DNA from: Mesostigma viride
Lineage: Eukaryota > Streptophyta > Mesostigmatophyceae > Mesostigmatales > Mesostigmataceae
Reading direction: 5' to 3'
Length of the DNA stretch: 46,162 nt
NCBI GenBank assembly: GCA_009746045.1
Contig: RPFO01000947.1
Span: forward strand, 1-46,162
Positions 1-11,247 of the stretch are shown piece by piece. A program made the position numbers and the translations under genes. Numbering within the stretch: the first letter of the stretch is position 1; each line of letters starts with the position of its first letter. The notes under the pieces are model-generated. The model saw only the letters and a program-made list of their open reading frames with translations, did no database searches and was not told where the DNA came from.

Positions 1-2560
1 TTTATGTAATTAATGATGAGGATTCAGGCTCCCATGGTGTCATCATGGCTTGTCTACGTACATGGTTGGCATTTATGTAATTAATGAGGAGGATTCAGGC
101 TCCCATGGTGTCATCATGGCTTGTCTACGTACATGGTTGGCATTTATGTAATTAATGATGAGGATTCAGGCTCCCATGGTGTCATCATGGCTTGTCTACG
201 TACATGGATGGCATTTATGTAATTAATGATGAGGATTCAGGCTCCCATGGTGTCTCCATGGCTGGCCTACGTACATGGATGTCAAGGAATAGTAAATGAT
301 GAGGATTCAGGCTCCCATGGTGTCATCATGGCTTGTCTACGTACATGGATGGCATTTATGTAATTAATGATGAGGATTCAGGCTCCCATGGTGTCATCAT
401 GGCTTGTCTACGTACATGGATGGCATTTAATAATTAATGATGAGGATTCAGGCTCCCATGGTGTCATCATGGCTGGTCTACGTACATGGATGGCATTTAT
501 GTAATTAATGATGAGGATTCAGGCTCCCATGGTGTCATCATGGCTGTCTACGTACATGGATGTCAAGTATGTAATTAATGATGAGGATTCAGGCTCCCAT
601 GGTGTCATCATGGCTGTCTACGTACATGGATGGCATGTATGTAATTAATGATGAGGATTCAGGCTCCATTGGTGTCATCATGGCTGGCCTACGTATGTAC
701 ATGGATGTCAAAGAAAAAAAAATGATGAGGATTCAGGCTCCCATGGTGTCATCATTGCCCGTGTATGTACATGGTTGGCATTTATGTAATTAATGATGAG
801 GATTCAGGCTCCATTGGTGTCATCATTGCCCGTGTATGTACATGGTTGGCATTTATGTATGTAATTAATGATGAGGATTCAGGCTCCATTGGTGTCATCA
901 TGGCTGGCCTACGTATGTACATGGATGTCAAAGAAAAAAAAATGATGAGGATTCAGGCTCCCATGGTGTCATCATGGCCCGTCTACGTACATGGATGTCA
1001 AGGAATAGTAAATGATGAGGATTCAGGCTCCCATGGTGTCAGATGTCATGGCCTGTCTACGTACATGGATGGCATGTATGTAATTAATGATGAGAATTCA
1101 GGCTCCATTGGTGTCATCATGGCTGGCCTACGTATGTACATGGATGTCAAAGAAAAAAAATGATGAGGATTCAGGCTCCCATGGTGTCATCATGGCCCGT
1201 CTACGTACATGGATGTCAAGGAATAGTAAATGATGAGGATTCAGGCTCCCATGGTGTCATCATGGCCTGTCTACGTACATGGATGGCATGTATGTATTTA
1301 ATGATGAGGATTCAGGCTCCCATGGTGTCATCATGGCTGGCCTACGTACATGGATGTCTCAGAAAAAAAATGATGAGGATTCAGGCTCCCATGGTGTCAT
1401 CATGGCTGGCCTACGTACATGGATGTCAAAGAAAAAAAAATGATGAGGATTCAGGCTCCCGTGGTGTCATTATGGCCCGTCTACGTGTTGTTGGCATGTA
1501 TGAAATGAATGATGAGGATTCAGGCTCCCATAGTGTCATCATGGCTGGCCTACGTACATGGTTGGCATTTATGTAATTAATGATGAGGATTCAGGCTCCC
1601 ATGGTGTCATCATTGCCCGTGTATGTACATGGTTGGCATTTATGTAATTAATGATGAGGATTCAGGCTCCATTGGTGTCATCATGGCCCGTCTACGTACA
1701 TGGACCGTGGCATTTATGTATTTAATGATGAGGATTCAGGCTCCCATGGGGTCATTGATGATCATGGCATTTATGTATGTAATTAATGATGAGGATTCAG
1801 GCTCCATTGGTGTCATCATGGCTGGCCTACGTATGTACATGGATGTCAAAGAAAAAAAAATGAAGAGGATTCAGGCTCCCATGGTGTCATCATGGCCCGT
1901 CTACGTACATGGATGTCAAGGAATAGTAAATGATGAGGATTCAGGCTCCCATGGTGTCAGATGTCATGGCCTGTCTACGTACATGGATGGCATGTATGTA
2001 TTTAATGATGAGGATTCAGGCTCCCATGGTGTCATCATGGCTGGCCTACGTACATGGATGTCTCAGAAAAAAAATGATGAGGATTCAGGCTCCCATGGTG
2101 TCATCATGGCTGGCCTACGTACATGGATGTCTCAGAAAAAAAATGATGAGGATTCAGGCTCCCATGGTGTCATCATGGCTGGCCTACGTACATGGATGTC
2201 AAAGAAAAAAAAATGATCAGGATTCAGGCTCCCGTGGTGTCATTATGGCCCGTCTACGTGTTGTTGGCATGTATGAAATTAATGATGAGGATTCAGGCTC
2301 CCACAGTGTCATCATGGCTGGCCTACGTACATGGTTGGCATTTATGTAATTAATGATGAGGATTCAGGCTCCCATGGTGTCATCATTGCCCGTGTATGTA
2401 CATGGTTGGCATTTATGTAATTAATGATGAGGATTCAGGCTCCATTGGTGTCATCATGGCCCGTCTACGTACATGGGTGGCATTTATGTATTTAATGATG
2501 AGGATTCAGGCTCCCATGGGGTCATCATGGCTTGTCTACGTACATGGAGTCATATTGATT
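1..2560. repeat. 71-bp tandem repeat array (about 36 copies)
   Basis: The core GATTCAGGCTCCCATGGTGT recurs about 36 times. The first units are exactly 71 bp apart (starts 1, 72, 143). Later units are shortened or end in an A-rich stretch (for example near 710, 1430 and 2205). Variants include CCATTGG for CCCATGG, and GTCAGATGTCATGG for GTCATCATGG at about 1040 and 1960. Blocks recur at larger scale: the AGGAATAGTA-marked block is at 1001 and 1919, and a CTACGTGTTG-marked block is at 1481 and 2254. The array therefore also grew by duplication of multi-unit segments. Short open frames in it only translate the repeat. It starts at the window edge, so its true left end is unknown. Confidence 0.95.
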
Positions 2561-2815
2561 CATGGAACAATGAGATACCATTCTTAATTGAAAATTGTTC
2601 TTGATACTTTCACATGCATGCCCGGAATCGTGAATTTGTGCGGGTTTCCATGATGACAATCCTCATTGAATTCTTGAGCACACAATATTGAGCAATTTAG
2701 GGGCACTTCGGCAATGTTGACCATTTTCATTCATGATCAATAAAATTAACATTTAATGCAATAAATACATATTCCACTCATTTTAATAAACCATGCAAAA
2801 ACTTTACAAGCACGC
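2561..2815. other. AT-rich unique spacer between two arrays
   Basis: About 250 bp without an ORF or repeat structure that I can recognise. It separates the 71-bp array from the 30-bp minisatellite. Confidence 0.5.
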
Positions 2816-2819
2816 TCAA

Positions 2820-3592
2820 GCTAGGGGTGGGCTGGCATGCACGCGTGGGTGTGGGGGTGGGCTGGCATGCATGCGTGGGTGTGGGGGTGGGCTGGCATGC
2901 ACGTGTGGGTGTGGGGGTGGGCTGGCATGCATGCGTGGGTGTGGGGTTGGGCTAGCCTGCATGCGTGGGTGTGGGGGGGGCTGGCATGCATGCGTGGGTG
3001 TGTGTGGGGGGCTAGCATGCATGCGTAAGTGTGGGGGGGGGCTGGCATGCATGCGTGGGTGTGGGGGGGGCTGGCATGCATGCGTGGGTGTGTGTGGGGG
3101 GCTAGCATGCATGCGTAAGTGTGGGGGGGGGCTGGCATGCATGCGTGGGTGTGTATGGGGGCTGGCATGCATGCGTGGGTGTGTGTGGGGGGCTAGCATG
3201 CATGCGTGGGTGTGTGGGGGGGCTGTCATGCATGCGTGGGTGTGTGTGGGGGCTGGCATCCATGCGTGGGTGTGTGGGGGGGCTAGCATGCATGCGTGGG
3301 TGTGGGGGTGGGCTAGCATGCATGCGTGGGTGTGGGGGGGGCGGTCATGCATGCGTGGGTGTGTGGGGGGGCTGGCATGCATGCGTGGGTGTGTGGGGGG
3401 GCTAGCATGCATGCGTGGGTGTGGGGGTGGGCTAGCATGCATGCGTGGGTGTGAGTGTGGGCTAGCATGCATGCGTGGGTGTGGGGGGGGCTAGCATGCA
3501 TGCGTGGGTGTGGGGGGGCCGGGGCCGGGGCTAGCATGCATGCGTGGGTGTGGGGGTGGGCTAGCATGCATGCGTGGGTGTGGGGGGGGGCT
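2820..3592. repeat. 30-bp G-rich minisatellite (about 25 copies)
   Basis: The unit is built on GGCATGCATGCGTGGGTGTG followed by a G run. The first units are exactly 30 bp apart (2831, 2861, 2891). Later units vary by a few bases through G-run length changes and GTGT insertions. Each unit holds the palindrome GCATGCATGC and a strongly G-biased top strand. The open frames on both strands (MHAWVWG-like and HPRMHASPP-like repeats) are by-products of the repeat and are not considered genes. Confidence 0.95.
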
Positions 3593-3788
3593 AGCACGCC
3601 CCACCCCTCCATCGGCACAGCCAGCCTTGTGAGTCTACCCTTAACAACAAGGCTGGTAGGACGACACGCCTGAGCAGCATATGTCATGCCTATCTCAGGC
3701 TAATAATGTGTGATTTTGTGCCAACAACCAAGTTGTTCCACCCAACAACACATTATAAACCCTCTTCCAAAATGCCCAACAAGCCGGA

Positions 3789-3820
3789 CACGTGGAGGAC
3801 CACACACGCAGTATATAAAG
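3789..3820 (+). promoter_or_regulatory. candidate promoter: G-box plus TATA box
   Basis: CACGTG (3789-3794, a plant-type G-box core) lies about 18 bp upstream of TATATAAAG (3812-3820). No convincing long ORF follows, so this is only a promoter-like arrangement. The same TATATAAAGAG string recurs at 5166. Confidence 0.3.
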
Positions 3821-5131
3821 AGAAAATAAGCTGACTTTTTATCCAGCCAACCTGTGGCTAGCTGCTCTGGTTAGCATGACAAATGCTAACATTTACTCAG
3901 TGGGAAAGGTGAAGAGACCATTGGAACAGCCTACCTGACGCATGTGCCACCAAAGCATTGTGTCCCGCAAAATGCACACTGCCTCCTTTCTAACAAGCAC
4001 GAGCCGCTCTCTTTAGGAGACAGGTGCCAGCTCGTCAGTGTCTGGGGAAAATGATGCCGCTGCTTAGGAAGACCGCGTGAATTTCCTCGAACACAACTGT
4101 CTATAAAGCAAAAGAAATTTCAGAGAAGCATGGAAATAAAAGCATTACACCTTCCCGACAGGTTGCGGGCCACGCGCTGCAGAAAGCCAGCCACGTCACA
4201 GACGATTAACTAGCTAAAAGACACCCAGGAATCCAGCGATGCAGCGCCAGGACCCGCAACTTTCTGGCTGCATCTGGCCGGAAAGAAGGCAAAAAGCTTA
4301 CGCTCAACGAGGTAAGAAAGCAGGAAAACGCAAGCTTAAGACGTTTAACACAAGAACGTACCATAACGGGCATTTATTCGTGCCCAGGCGCACAAGAAAG
4401 TCCACCCTTTCATGGAGTGGTTGGGCAGTACGCATCGCGCAGGGCTAATGTTATCTTACCGCAAAATGACGGGAAAGGTAAAGATAGCAGCGGGAATTTT
4501 TACGGCTTTAGAAACATCATTAAACTAGCTTTCCTTACGACCATCAAAACTGGCAACAATCGACAATCAACCCGGCAGGCATCCAATATACTTTATTCAT
4601 CCCGACAGAAATTCAGGCCGGACCCCCCCTGCCGATGGCAAAGAAAAAAAGCCCGCGACATTATAGATCGCAACCATCCCGCCATAAATTAGAATCAGTA
4701 ACTAATTTTCTCCAACAATCGAGCATTTCTGCTTTCCGCGTGCCAGATTTGTCACGTTTCGTCTAAAGGCAGTCGCCATGGCCCCTACCGCAAGGGGTGC
4801 GCGCACCATGCCGACATAGCTTTTGGGCCTCAATTTGCACCGAAATTTGGTCCGTACCGTCCAGCTCAGTCGGATTATGTATGTGGATCGGCCGTGTTGG
4901 TTGCATACGCAGGTATATTAATTCTTGCATTCGCCCCGGACCTTCCCCAGGACAGGTCAGGATATAACAATAATTCTTGCATTCGCCCCCGCCCTTTCCT
5001 ATGGCCTGGTCAGGTTTGGGCGCGACGCCACTAGCGCGGCGCCCGCGACAGAGTGGCCAGGCTCGAGCACGTTTTCTGGATCCCAAGCACCGGATTGGAC
5101 ACTGTCCGAGGACTGGACAGGAATTGGCTGA
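3821..5131. other. unique DNA without a recognised gene
   Basis: Several ORFs of 60-110 codons exist (for example 4239-4448 and 4417-4692 on plus), but none resembles a known family. A short tandem duplication of about 54 bp is visible: TTCTTGCATTCGCCCC occurs at about 4922 and again at about 4976. Confidence 0.4.
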
Positions 5132-5174
5132 CCAATCGGATGCTTGCTCGTCGTCTCCAAAAACATATATAAAG
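5132..5174 (+). promoter_or_regulatory. candidate promoter: CCAAT box plus TATA box
   Basis: CCAAT at 5132-5136 is followed about 30 bp later by TATATAAAG (5166-5174). This could serve a transcript starting near 5200, upstream of the motif repeat and the transposase-like gene at 6547-9958. The link to that gene is inference; no first exon was identified. Confidence 0.35.
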
Positions 5175-5445
5175 AGCCAAATCGCGCGAACTACGCAAGG
5201 ATCCTTTAAGCAGCGTTACTCTGCCGAAATGTCAACCTAGGCCGGTCAAGTGACGCCGAGGTGTTCACCGATAGTTCAGGTCAGCCACAGCGCGCCTTCG
5301 AATGTAGGCACGGTCGCATTTTTTTTTAGGAAATGTAGAATTGTTGTCGACCAGCTACCAACGCCCGACCGGACCCATACAACGGAAACATCAAGGCGAT
5401 GTGATGTAGGTGTGTCTGATATGTCATTAATACACAGAGCATCGT

Positions 5446-5605
5446 GAATATAATATATAATATAAATTATATAATATACTATAATTAATATATAATTTTA
5501 ATTTTATGTTAATTTTAATGTTATTTCATATAACATAATATAGCATAATATAATATAATATAATATAATATTATATAAAGTAGTATATAAAAAATTAAAA
5601 TGTAA
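5446..5605. repeat. AT-rich TATAAT/TATAATA low-complexity tract
   Basis: Almost pure A/T sequence made of imperfect TATAATA-like units, with no coding potential. It lies between the candidate promoter at 5132 and the 230-bp motif repeat. Confidence 0.8.
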
Positions 5606-5907
5606 AAGAAAAATATCTACCTTATTGGGGTTTAATGTTCCTTTCCAGTTCAGCATAAGTACACTCTTGAGTGTGTGCAATGTTTGGTTATACGCCATTG
5701 TCTTAAAATAGCAACCAATGTAAACCTCCGTCCTAACCACATTTGGATACAATAAAGACATTGATGCCTGACACATAGCATTCATTGCTTGAAATACCAT
5801 GCATATTTTGTGTCAATGTTCTGCAGACCACAGCTTCAAGTGGGCATACTTCGCTTTCCTCAATATAATGGCGACATGGCATTTGGTGAAAGTGGTGAGT
5901 GCCATGA

Positions 5908-6480
5908 AGTTGCGCCGGCCGTCGTTATCCATGACGAACTGAATGGGTTTCGTGCAAATCAAGTTTTTTGTTTTGGTGTTCCAGTTGCGCCGGCCGGCGT
6001 TTCCAATGGTATCTTGCGCGCACTTGCAAAAGCTTGCACGCTTATCAACATTTTGTGTTGGTAAACATTTTATCACCTCTGGGATTTCCGCCTTCACTAC
6101 CTGAGTTGCTTCTTTGTGGTTTTCAAATGCAACCGAGTTACGCCGGCCGTCGTTACTCATGACAAATTGTAGGGGTTTTGTGCAAATCACTTTTGTATGG
6201 TTTATGTACATGCATCCAGTTGCGCCGGCCGGCGTTTCCAATGGTATCTTGCAGTTGCGCAATCAGGCCCCATTACCAAAAGTGTGTTTGTACATCTTTT
6301 TTACACCTGAAGGATTTCTGCCTGCATATCCTGAGTTGCTTCTTAATGGTTTTTAATTGCGCCCGAGTTACGCCGGCCGTCGTTATTAATGACAAACTGT
6401 ATGTGTTTCATAAAATCACTTTTGTATGGTTTACATGTATCCAGTTGCGCCGGCCGGCGTTATTAATGACGCTTGTCGTT
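5908..6480. repeat. degenerate ~230-bp tandem repeat with paired CGCCGGCCG motifs
   Basis: Three partial units each contain a GTTRCGCCGGCCGTCGTT motif (5910, 6137, 6367) followed 75-82 bp later by a GTTGCGCCGGCCGGCGTT motif (5984, 6219, 6444). Like motifs are spaced 225-235 bp. Text between them is also related: CTGAGTTGCTTCTT and GGTTTTTAATTGC-type strings recur. A 3' splice-like CATCCTCAG ends at 6546 and the same motif occurs in two introns of the downstream gene, so this stretch is probably an intron or 5' leader of that gene. The minus-strand ORF across it is a by-product. Confidence 0.75.
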
Positions 6481-6546
6481 CTTGTTTGATGCCCATCGTT
6501 TTCGTCGTGTCTTTAATGGTGATTATTTATCATTACTCATCCTCAG

Positions 6547-9500
6547 GGCTTTCGGTGCCGCGGGATTAAGAGGCGAAAAAAATCAGCTGCCGTCTGACCA
6601 AAGTCTGATGGCGCGATCGGGGCGGGGGGCCGTTTCCGACGGTTCGCGTCCCTTGTCCAATGACGACCGGGAGCCTGCACTTCGCGGTCTCTGGAGCGAC
6701 AAGTACATCGAGAACAAGGGGTACAAAATTGCCAATGACATCTTTCCTATCATGGCGGAACGCGTGAAAGCAAACAACCACAGGACGCCAGAGATGAGCG
6801 CGGAGGTTCTGTCTTGCGCAGCTTCAAGACTAAATGCCATGGTGGCGGAGAGCAACGGCATTAAGAAGAGGAAGAACTGTGACGGCGGGCTTCCTGAAAA
6901 TTGGGCGGAATCTCTTCGGGATAACATCAAGAAGGCTTTTGGCGACTTGGGAACATCTGAGAAGGATCGTGGGCTTAGGTGGGCCTTGTGTGGACTTGTT
7001 ACGAAGGCAATGGAGGGCGTCCCGGACAGGATTGTGGAGCGCGCGTTCGGGATTGACAGGCGCTTTGTCGCAACTGTTCGGGGTCACAGGGATGGAATGG
7101 AAGAAGGGGAGGACGACCTTTTGATGAGTGCGCCAGAGAGGAGGAGGAGGAAAGACGAGCTTCCGACGGAAGTCATTGCCCTGATACAAGCGTGCTGGAG
7201 GGATGATAACTTGACGCGGGCGTCTCCGAACATGAAGGATGTTCATTGTGAATGGACCAGAAAGGATTACAAACATACACTAGCGTTTTCGGAGGGTGCG
7301 CGCTACTATACTGTCTCCAAGTCGAAGATTTACGAAGTGTTCATTTCCCGCCATCCGGAGTTGAAGCCACCGCGGCGGATGGACAGTAGGGAGGGGGGGG
7401 GGGGGAGGGAGAGGAGGGTGTGAGGGGGGGAAATCAGGTGATTTTGGAGACGGAGGCAGGGATGTCAATGCTACGCACGAATCAGAAGAGCACAGTTCAT
7501 GTGGGATACACTACTTTTTGCAAGCATATGCCCGCATGCGTCAAGGGGCGGTGGAAAATGCGGAACTTGTGCGCATGCCAGCACCACACTACCATGCAGT
7601 CCATGGTTGGGGGGTTGGCCAAATTTCGTGCAACTTTTCATGCCAGATGCGAGTGCGGACCTGAATGCCACGCGTGCGATCATGGTAGCCAGCTCGACGT
7701 GGGGTCGTCCGTGCCCACATGTTCCATTTTCAAAGCCACTCACACGACAGAGTGGGTGAACAAGTTTACTTGTGAGGTGGAGGGGATGAGGGAGGGGGGA
7801 GGTTCGAGGTCGTCTGTGGGGTCGTCGCGGCCGCAGGTTCAGCCTTTTCAGGGCGAACTTGAGGATCTGCCCATGCATGGGAGGGTGCTGGACGACGAGG
7901 AAGGGGTGCCCGATCATGACCTGGGCGAGGAGTTGGGGGTTTGCTCGATCCGGCGTAAGGCTTGTGTGTTGGGCACTTGCCTGGCTCCCAAGTGTGGAAT
8001 TCGGAACTTCATGTTATGCGAACGGGAGGAGGCTTCCAACCACCTGATTTCATGGACCAGATACGAGATGCAGGATGTGCCGCCGGGTGCGGTTCTTGGG
8101 CCAGAGGTAATTTTTAGTGGAGTGGTTGCGCCCCAAGGCGTTTCTTTTGCAATGTTTCCTGAAGTTCTTGGGCCAGAGGTAATTTTTAGTGGAGTGGTTG
8201 CGCCCCAAGGCGTTTCTTTTTCAATTTTTCCTGAGGTCCTGTCTTTTTTCTTTCTACAGGTCATTGGTGGGTCGAAGTTGATGTCTTTTCTGTATGTGCA
8301 CACTGCGCATATGCAGGACGACTGTGACGAGATCGCAAAGGCTGGTGGGCAGCGATTGACGCAAGTCGACGTCAAGTCCACACCAACGGAGCTAAAGGAG
8401 GCAATTGTGGACAAGTGGCCGGACTTCATCCAGCATTGCTTCAACGCGTGGTGGCAAGCGGACGCCTCCAAGGAATGTCTCTCAAGGATGCGGGTGGGGG
8501 ACCTTGTATGCCACACAGATTACGCCGAGAACTACCAGTCTTACACCTATCACAATCTCCAAGCACAGTATTGGCATCCAGTCACATTCGTCCTTATGCC
8601 CTGGATCGTGCGCTACTTGGATCCAGCGTCGGGAAAGGTCGTGAGAAGGGAGTTTCACTTCATCGGACAGGGCGGAATGAAAAGGGACGGGCGGGCCCTC
8701 CGTTTTGCTATCCTCAAAATCCTGGCGACACTACGGTCAGAAGGGGTAGAGGTGAAGCGCTTCATTGGGTGGTCGGACAATTGCTCCATGCAGTTCAAGT
8801 CAAGGAATGTGATCGCGGAAGTGGCCCGGCTGCTGACGGAGGATCCGCACCTGGAGTCATTTGAGTGGAATTACTTTGGGGAGCAGCACGGAAAGGGGGA
8901 GGTGGATGGAGCTGGTGGGACTGTGAAGTGCATGTTGAGGAGGTGGCACATCAGGGAAGAGAACCAGGACAAACAGACGGCCGCCCAGTTGGTGGAGAAT
9001 CTGGCGTCGGGGGCGGTGGGCGGGACCACAACGACCAGGCGTAACTTCTTCGAGTTCCCCGAGGTAATTAAGTGTACAGTCCTCGTTCAGGGAATAGTTA
9101 CGCCGGCCGTCGTTTCTAGGGCGTTCTTGGAGTCCTGGCGATCAGGAGTGCTTAATAAAACACAACTAGCTCGATGGTCTCGTAACTTCAACTTTCCCTT
9201 GTGCAAATCTTGTCTTCGACGCGCAGGTGCTTCCTTACAGCCCAGGGCGCGGCGAAATCAAAGGAGTGAAGAAGGCGCACTGGTGGCGCATGGACAAGTC
9301 GAATGTGACGCGCTTAATGCTGCGCCAGTATTCCTGCTATTGTGGCGGTGCGTGCGCCGAGGAAAGGTGGTGGGATTGTCGAAAGGAGTGGACCGACATG
9401 GACGGCTGGAATGTGGGAGGTGCTCGGATGAAGCTCCACAAACTGGGGGAGCCAGTGCAAAGGAACCCAAACGGACAAGGGGGGCACGCAGGGACGCGAC

Positions 9501-9958
9501 TGAACAGACTACAGGCAGAGAGGACGATGATGGGAAGGAGACTGAAGCTGCGAGACATTTTTGCCGTCGAGTCCTACTCTGGTGATGAGTCCCACGATCC
9601 AGATCATCCATATTGGCTAGCGGAAGTCTTGCAGGAGCCTTATCAGGTGGCCGCTACTTTCGTGAGGCGAGTGGCCGACAGAAACGGCAAGGTCGATAGG
9701 GAGTTGTTCCGTAAGGGACAATGGGTGGTGGGGGTGCGCTACTGGGACAGATTTCCGGGTATGGCGACGATGTTCAAAATGGACGCCGATGCGCAAGCTG
9801 AACAGCCAAACTTGGTCAATTGCTACCTGTGCATGGACGCGGGGTTCGAACACACCATTGTTGTCAACCCAGCTAACAATCGCCAGGCCATCTTGACCAT
9901 TCCGACAGACGTCGAGAAACGGCTCACGAACTTGGCCAAGAAGAGACCTGTTGAGTAG
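6547..9958 (+). CDS. transposase-like protein with HGKGxxDGxGG motif, multi-exon
   Basis: I recognise a large uncharacterised eukaryotic family, probably an RNase H-fold DDE transposase or a gene derived from one. Exon segments are about 6547-7385, 7440-8106, 8260-9063 and 9227-9958. Diagnostic blocks are HTDYAENY (Asp codon 8518), GWSDNCSMQFKSRN (Asp codon 8776) and FGEQHGKGEVDGAGG (Glu 8881, His 8887, Asp 8905). The acidic spacing of roughly D-85-D-34-E suits a catalytic triad, but this is inferred. A Cys/His-rich block at 7518-7690 (CACQHH, CECGPECHAC) suggests zinc binding; another Cys cluster (SCYCGGAC) follows the last intron. The C-terminus (YWLAEVL...VGVRYWDR) matches the usual tail of this family. 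The 5' start is uncertain: a CAG acceptor-like site ends at 6546, and the first in-frame ATG is 6608. A frame change occurs in a poly-G tract at 7390-7440, either a small intron, a sequencing indel or a mutation. No terminal inverted repeats were identified. Confidence 0.75.
8107..8259 (+). other. intron (phase 0) with duplicated donor site
   Basis: CCAGAG|GTAATT at 8106/8107 and TTTCTACAG|GTC at 8259/8260 give a 153-nt intron. It is in frame and free of stops, so the reading frame runs through it. A 72-bp segment (8092-8163) is repeated directly from 8164, which creates a second identical donor at 8179; using that gives an 81-nt intron and 24 extra codons. Both copies carry GTTGCGCCCCAAGGCGTTT, the variant form of the motif at 5908-6480. 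The intron call rests on splice consensus, the Phe-rich non-family translation and the pyrimidine tract. Confidence 0.7.
9064..9226 (+). other. intron (phase 0) in the transposase-like gene
   Basis: The upstream frame ends ...FEFPE at CCCGAG|GTAATT. The frame resumes at 9227 as VLPYSPGRGEIKG after a CGACGCGCAG acceptor. The 163-nt length shifts the frame, which explains the switch between the two open frames. The intron contains AGTTACGCCGGCCGTCGTTT at about 9097, the same motif as at 5910, 6137 and 6367. Confidence 0.85.
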
Positions 9959-11200
9959 GCCAGCTCGCCCGGGCTTGGTTGGACGAGGTGGACAGCCTTG
10001 AGAGCACGTGCTTCGTTGTGAGCACTTGCCTTTCAGCCGTGATTTGCAAACGAGTTCCTTGTCCTGAATTGTAAAGCTCGATTCATGCTCTTTTAAGGAA
10101 GTGTATAATATTATCCAGATCATGTATATATTTAGATCTAGACCTGAGTTCAAATAACATTTCTTAGAGGGCTGAGATGCGCGAGGTCCAGCATACATGT
10201 ATATATCCATGGAGACATGTTACAAACTCAAATGTTTCATTGTACGTACCACTAGCTCGTCGACGGGGGTATCCCATGTAATGTATGATTTATGAATTAA
10301 TTAATCGCTTAATTGTACAATTTAAATGGATCATGAACTTGTCAAGTGGCCTAATTTGGTTTATTTGGTTCATCATTTATTGATGTCAATCATTCTTAAT
10401 TGAATCTCGAGCAATAGCAATCATGAAGCACATCCTAATCATGTGATTCGCATAATGAGAATAGGCAACAAGTGCTAAGTACTTTGAGGAATGCGGGGTT
10501 GGTCAGGTTATTATAGAGCTAGAGCTACAAACGGCACATATATTGCAAACTTTGCGCTCCAGGCATGGAATTTCAAAAGTACCAAAATTGGAGCAGTAGA
10601 TGTTGGGGACGCCCTCTACCCGGTAGAGTATGGCCGCTATCTGCTAGCAATGTGCGTGCGTTGAAGGTGGCAAGGGCCAAGGATGCCTGCTGGCCCACCA
10701 GGGGAGAAATGCGATGGGGGATGGGGGTGGATGCAGCGGGGGGTGGGGCTGCATGGGGATGGAGGGGAGGGGAAGGGAAGCGGAGGTTATAGTGCTTTTC
10801 ATCGCATTTATTTTGTCCTGCAGGCGTAGGATGCGAGCCTGCCGCCTGCTCTGGGTATTCGGGGATGAGCACTTGCGCAACGCAGAGGCGTAGAAAATCT
10901 AGCATGCGTTGGGTGTTGCTAATCTTGCTGCTGAGCGCTATATCGTTCGAGCCCGAGATACCGGCACCGGCCACCATGTGTCTCAGTCGACTGTTATAGG
11001 TAGCTAGCTTGTATATCCATTGGTAGTCACTGCCGCCACATGGCAGCCATGCTTAGTAGAATGTTTGCCTAGCTGTGCCACCATACCTAGTCACGTGCAC
11101 TGCTAACACACGGCACCGCCGTATACCGTGTGTCAGCGTTTTGTGGCATGTAACCAGCCATAACCTTAGCTTAGTCCTTGTACAGCTAGCCATGCTACGT
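9959..11200. other. non-coding region downstream of the transposase-like gene
   Basis: Presumed 3' UTR followed by AT-rich DNA to about 10500, then unique DNA. A purine/G-rich strip at 10700-10790 is the only compositional feature. No credible ORF was seen. Confidence 0.4.
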
Positions 11201-11247
11201 CCTGGCTATGCTCAGATTACTTGGCACCGCGCTCCTTGTTATGATAT

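Noticed and set aside
578-2587. Plus-strand ORFs of 63-197 codons with repeated NDEDSGSHGVIMAGLRTW-like peptides
   Set aside because: They are direct translations of the 71-bp repeat in several frames, with no initiation context and frame changes at unit-length variants.
2793-3687. ORFs on both strands of the 30-bp minisatellite (up to 233 codons)
   Set aside because: A 30-bp unit with few stops opens several frames at once; composition is purely repeat-derived.
5813-6262. 149-codon minus-strand ORF with repeated NDGRRN motifs
   Set aside because: The repeated peptide is the antisense reading of the CGCCGGCCG motif repeat, which lies in a probable intron or leader.
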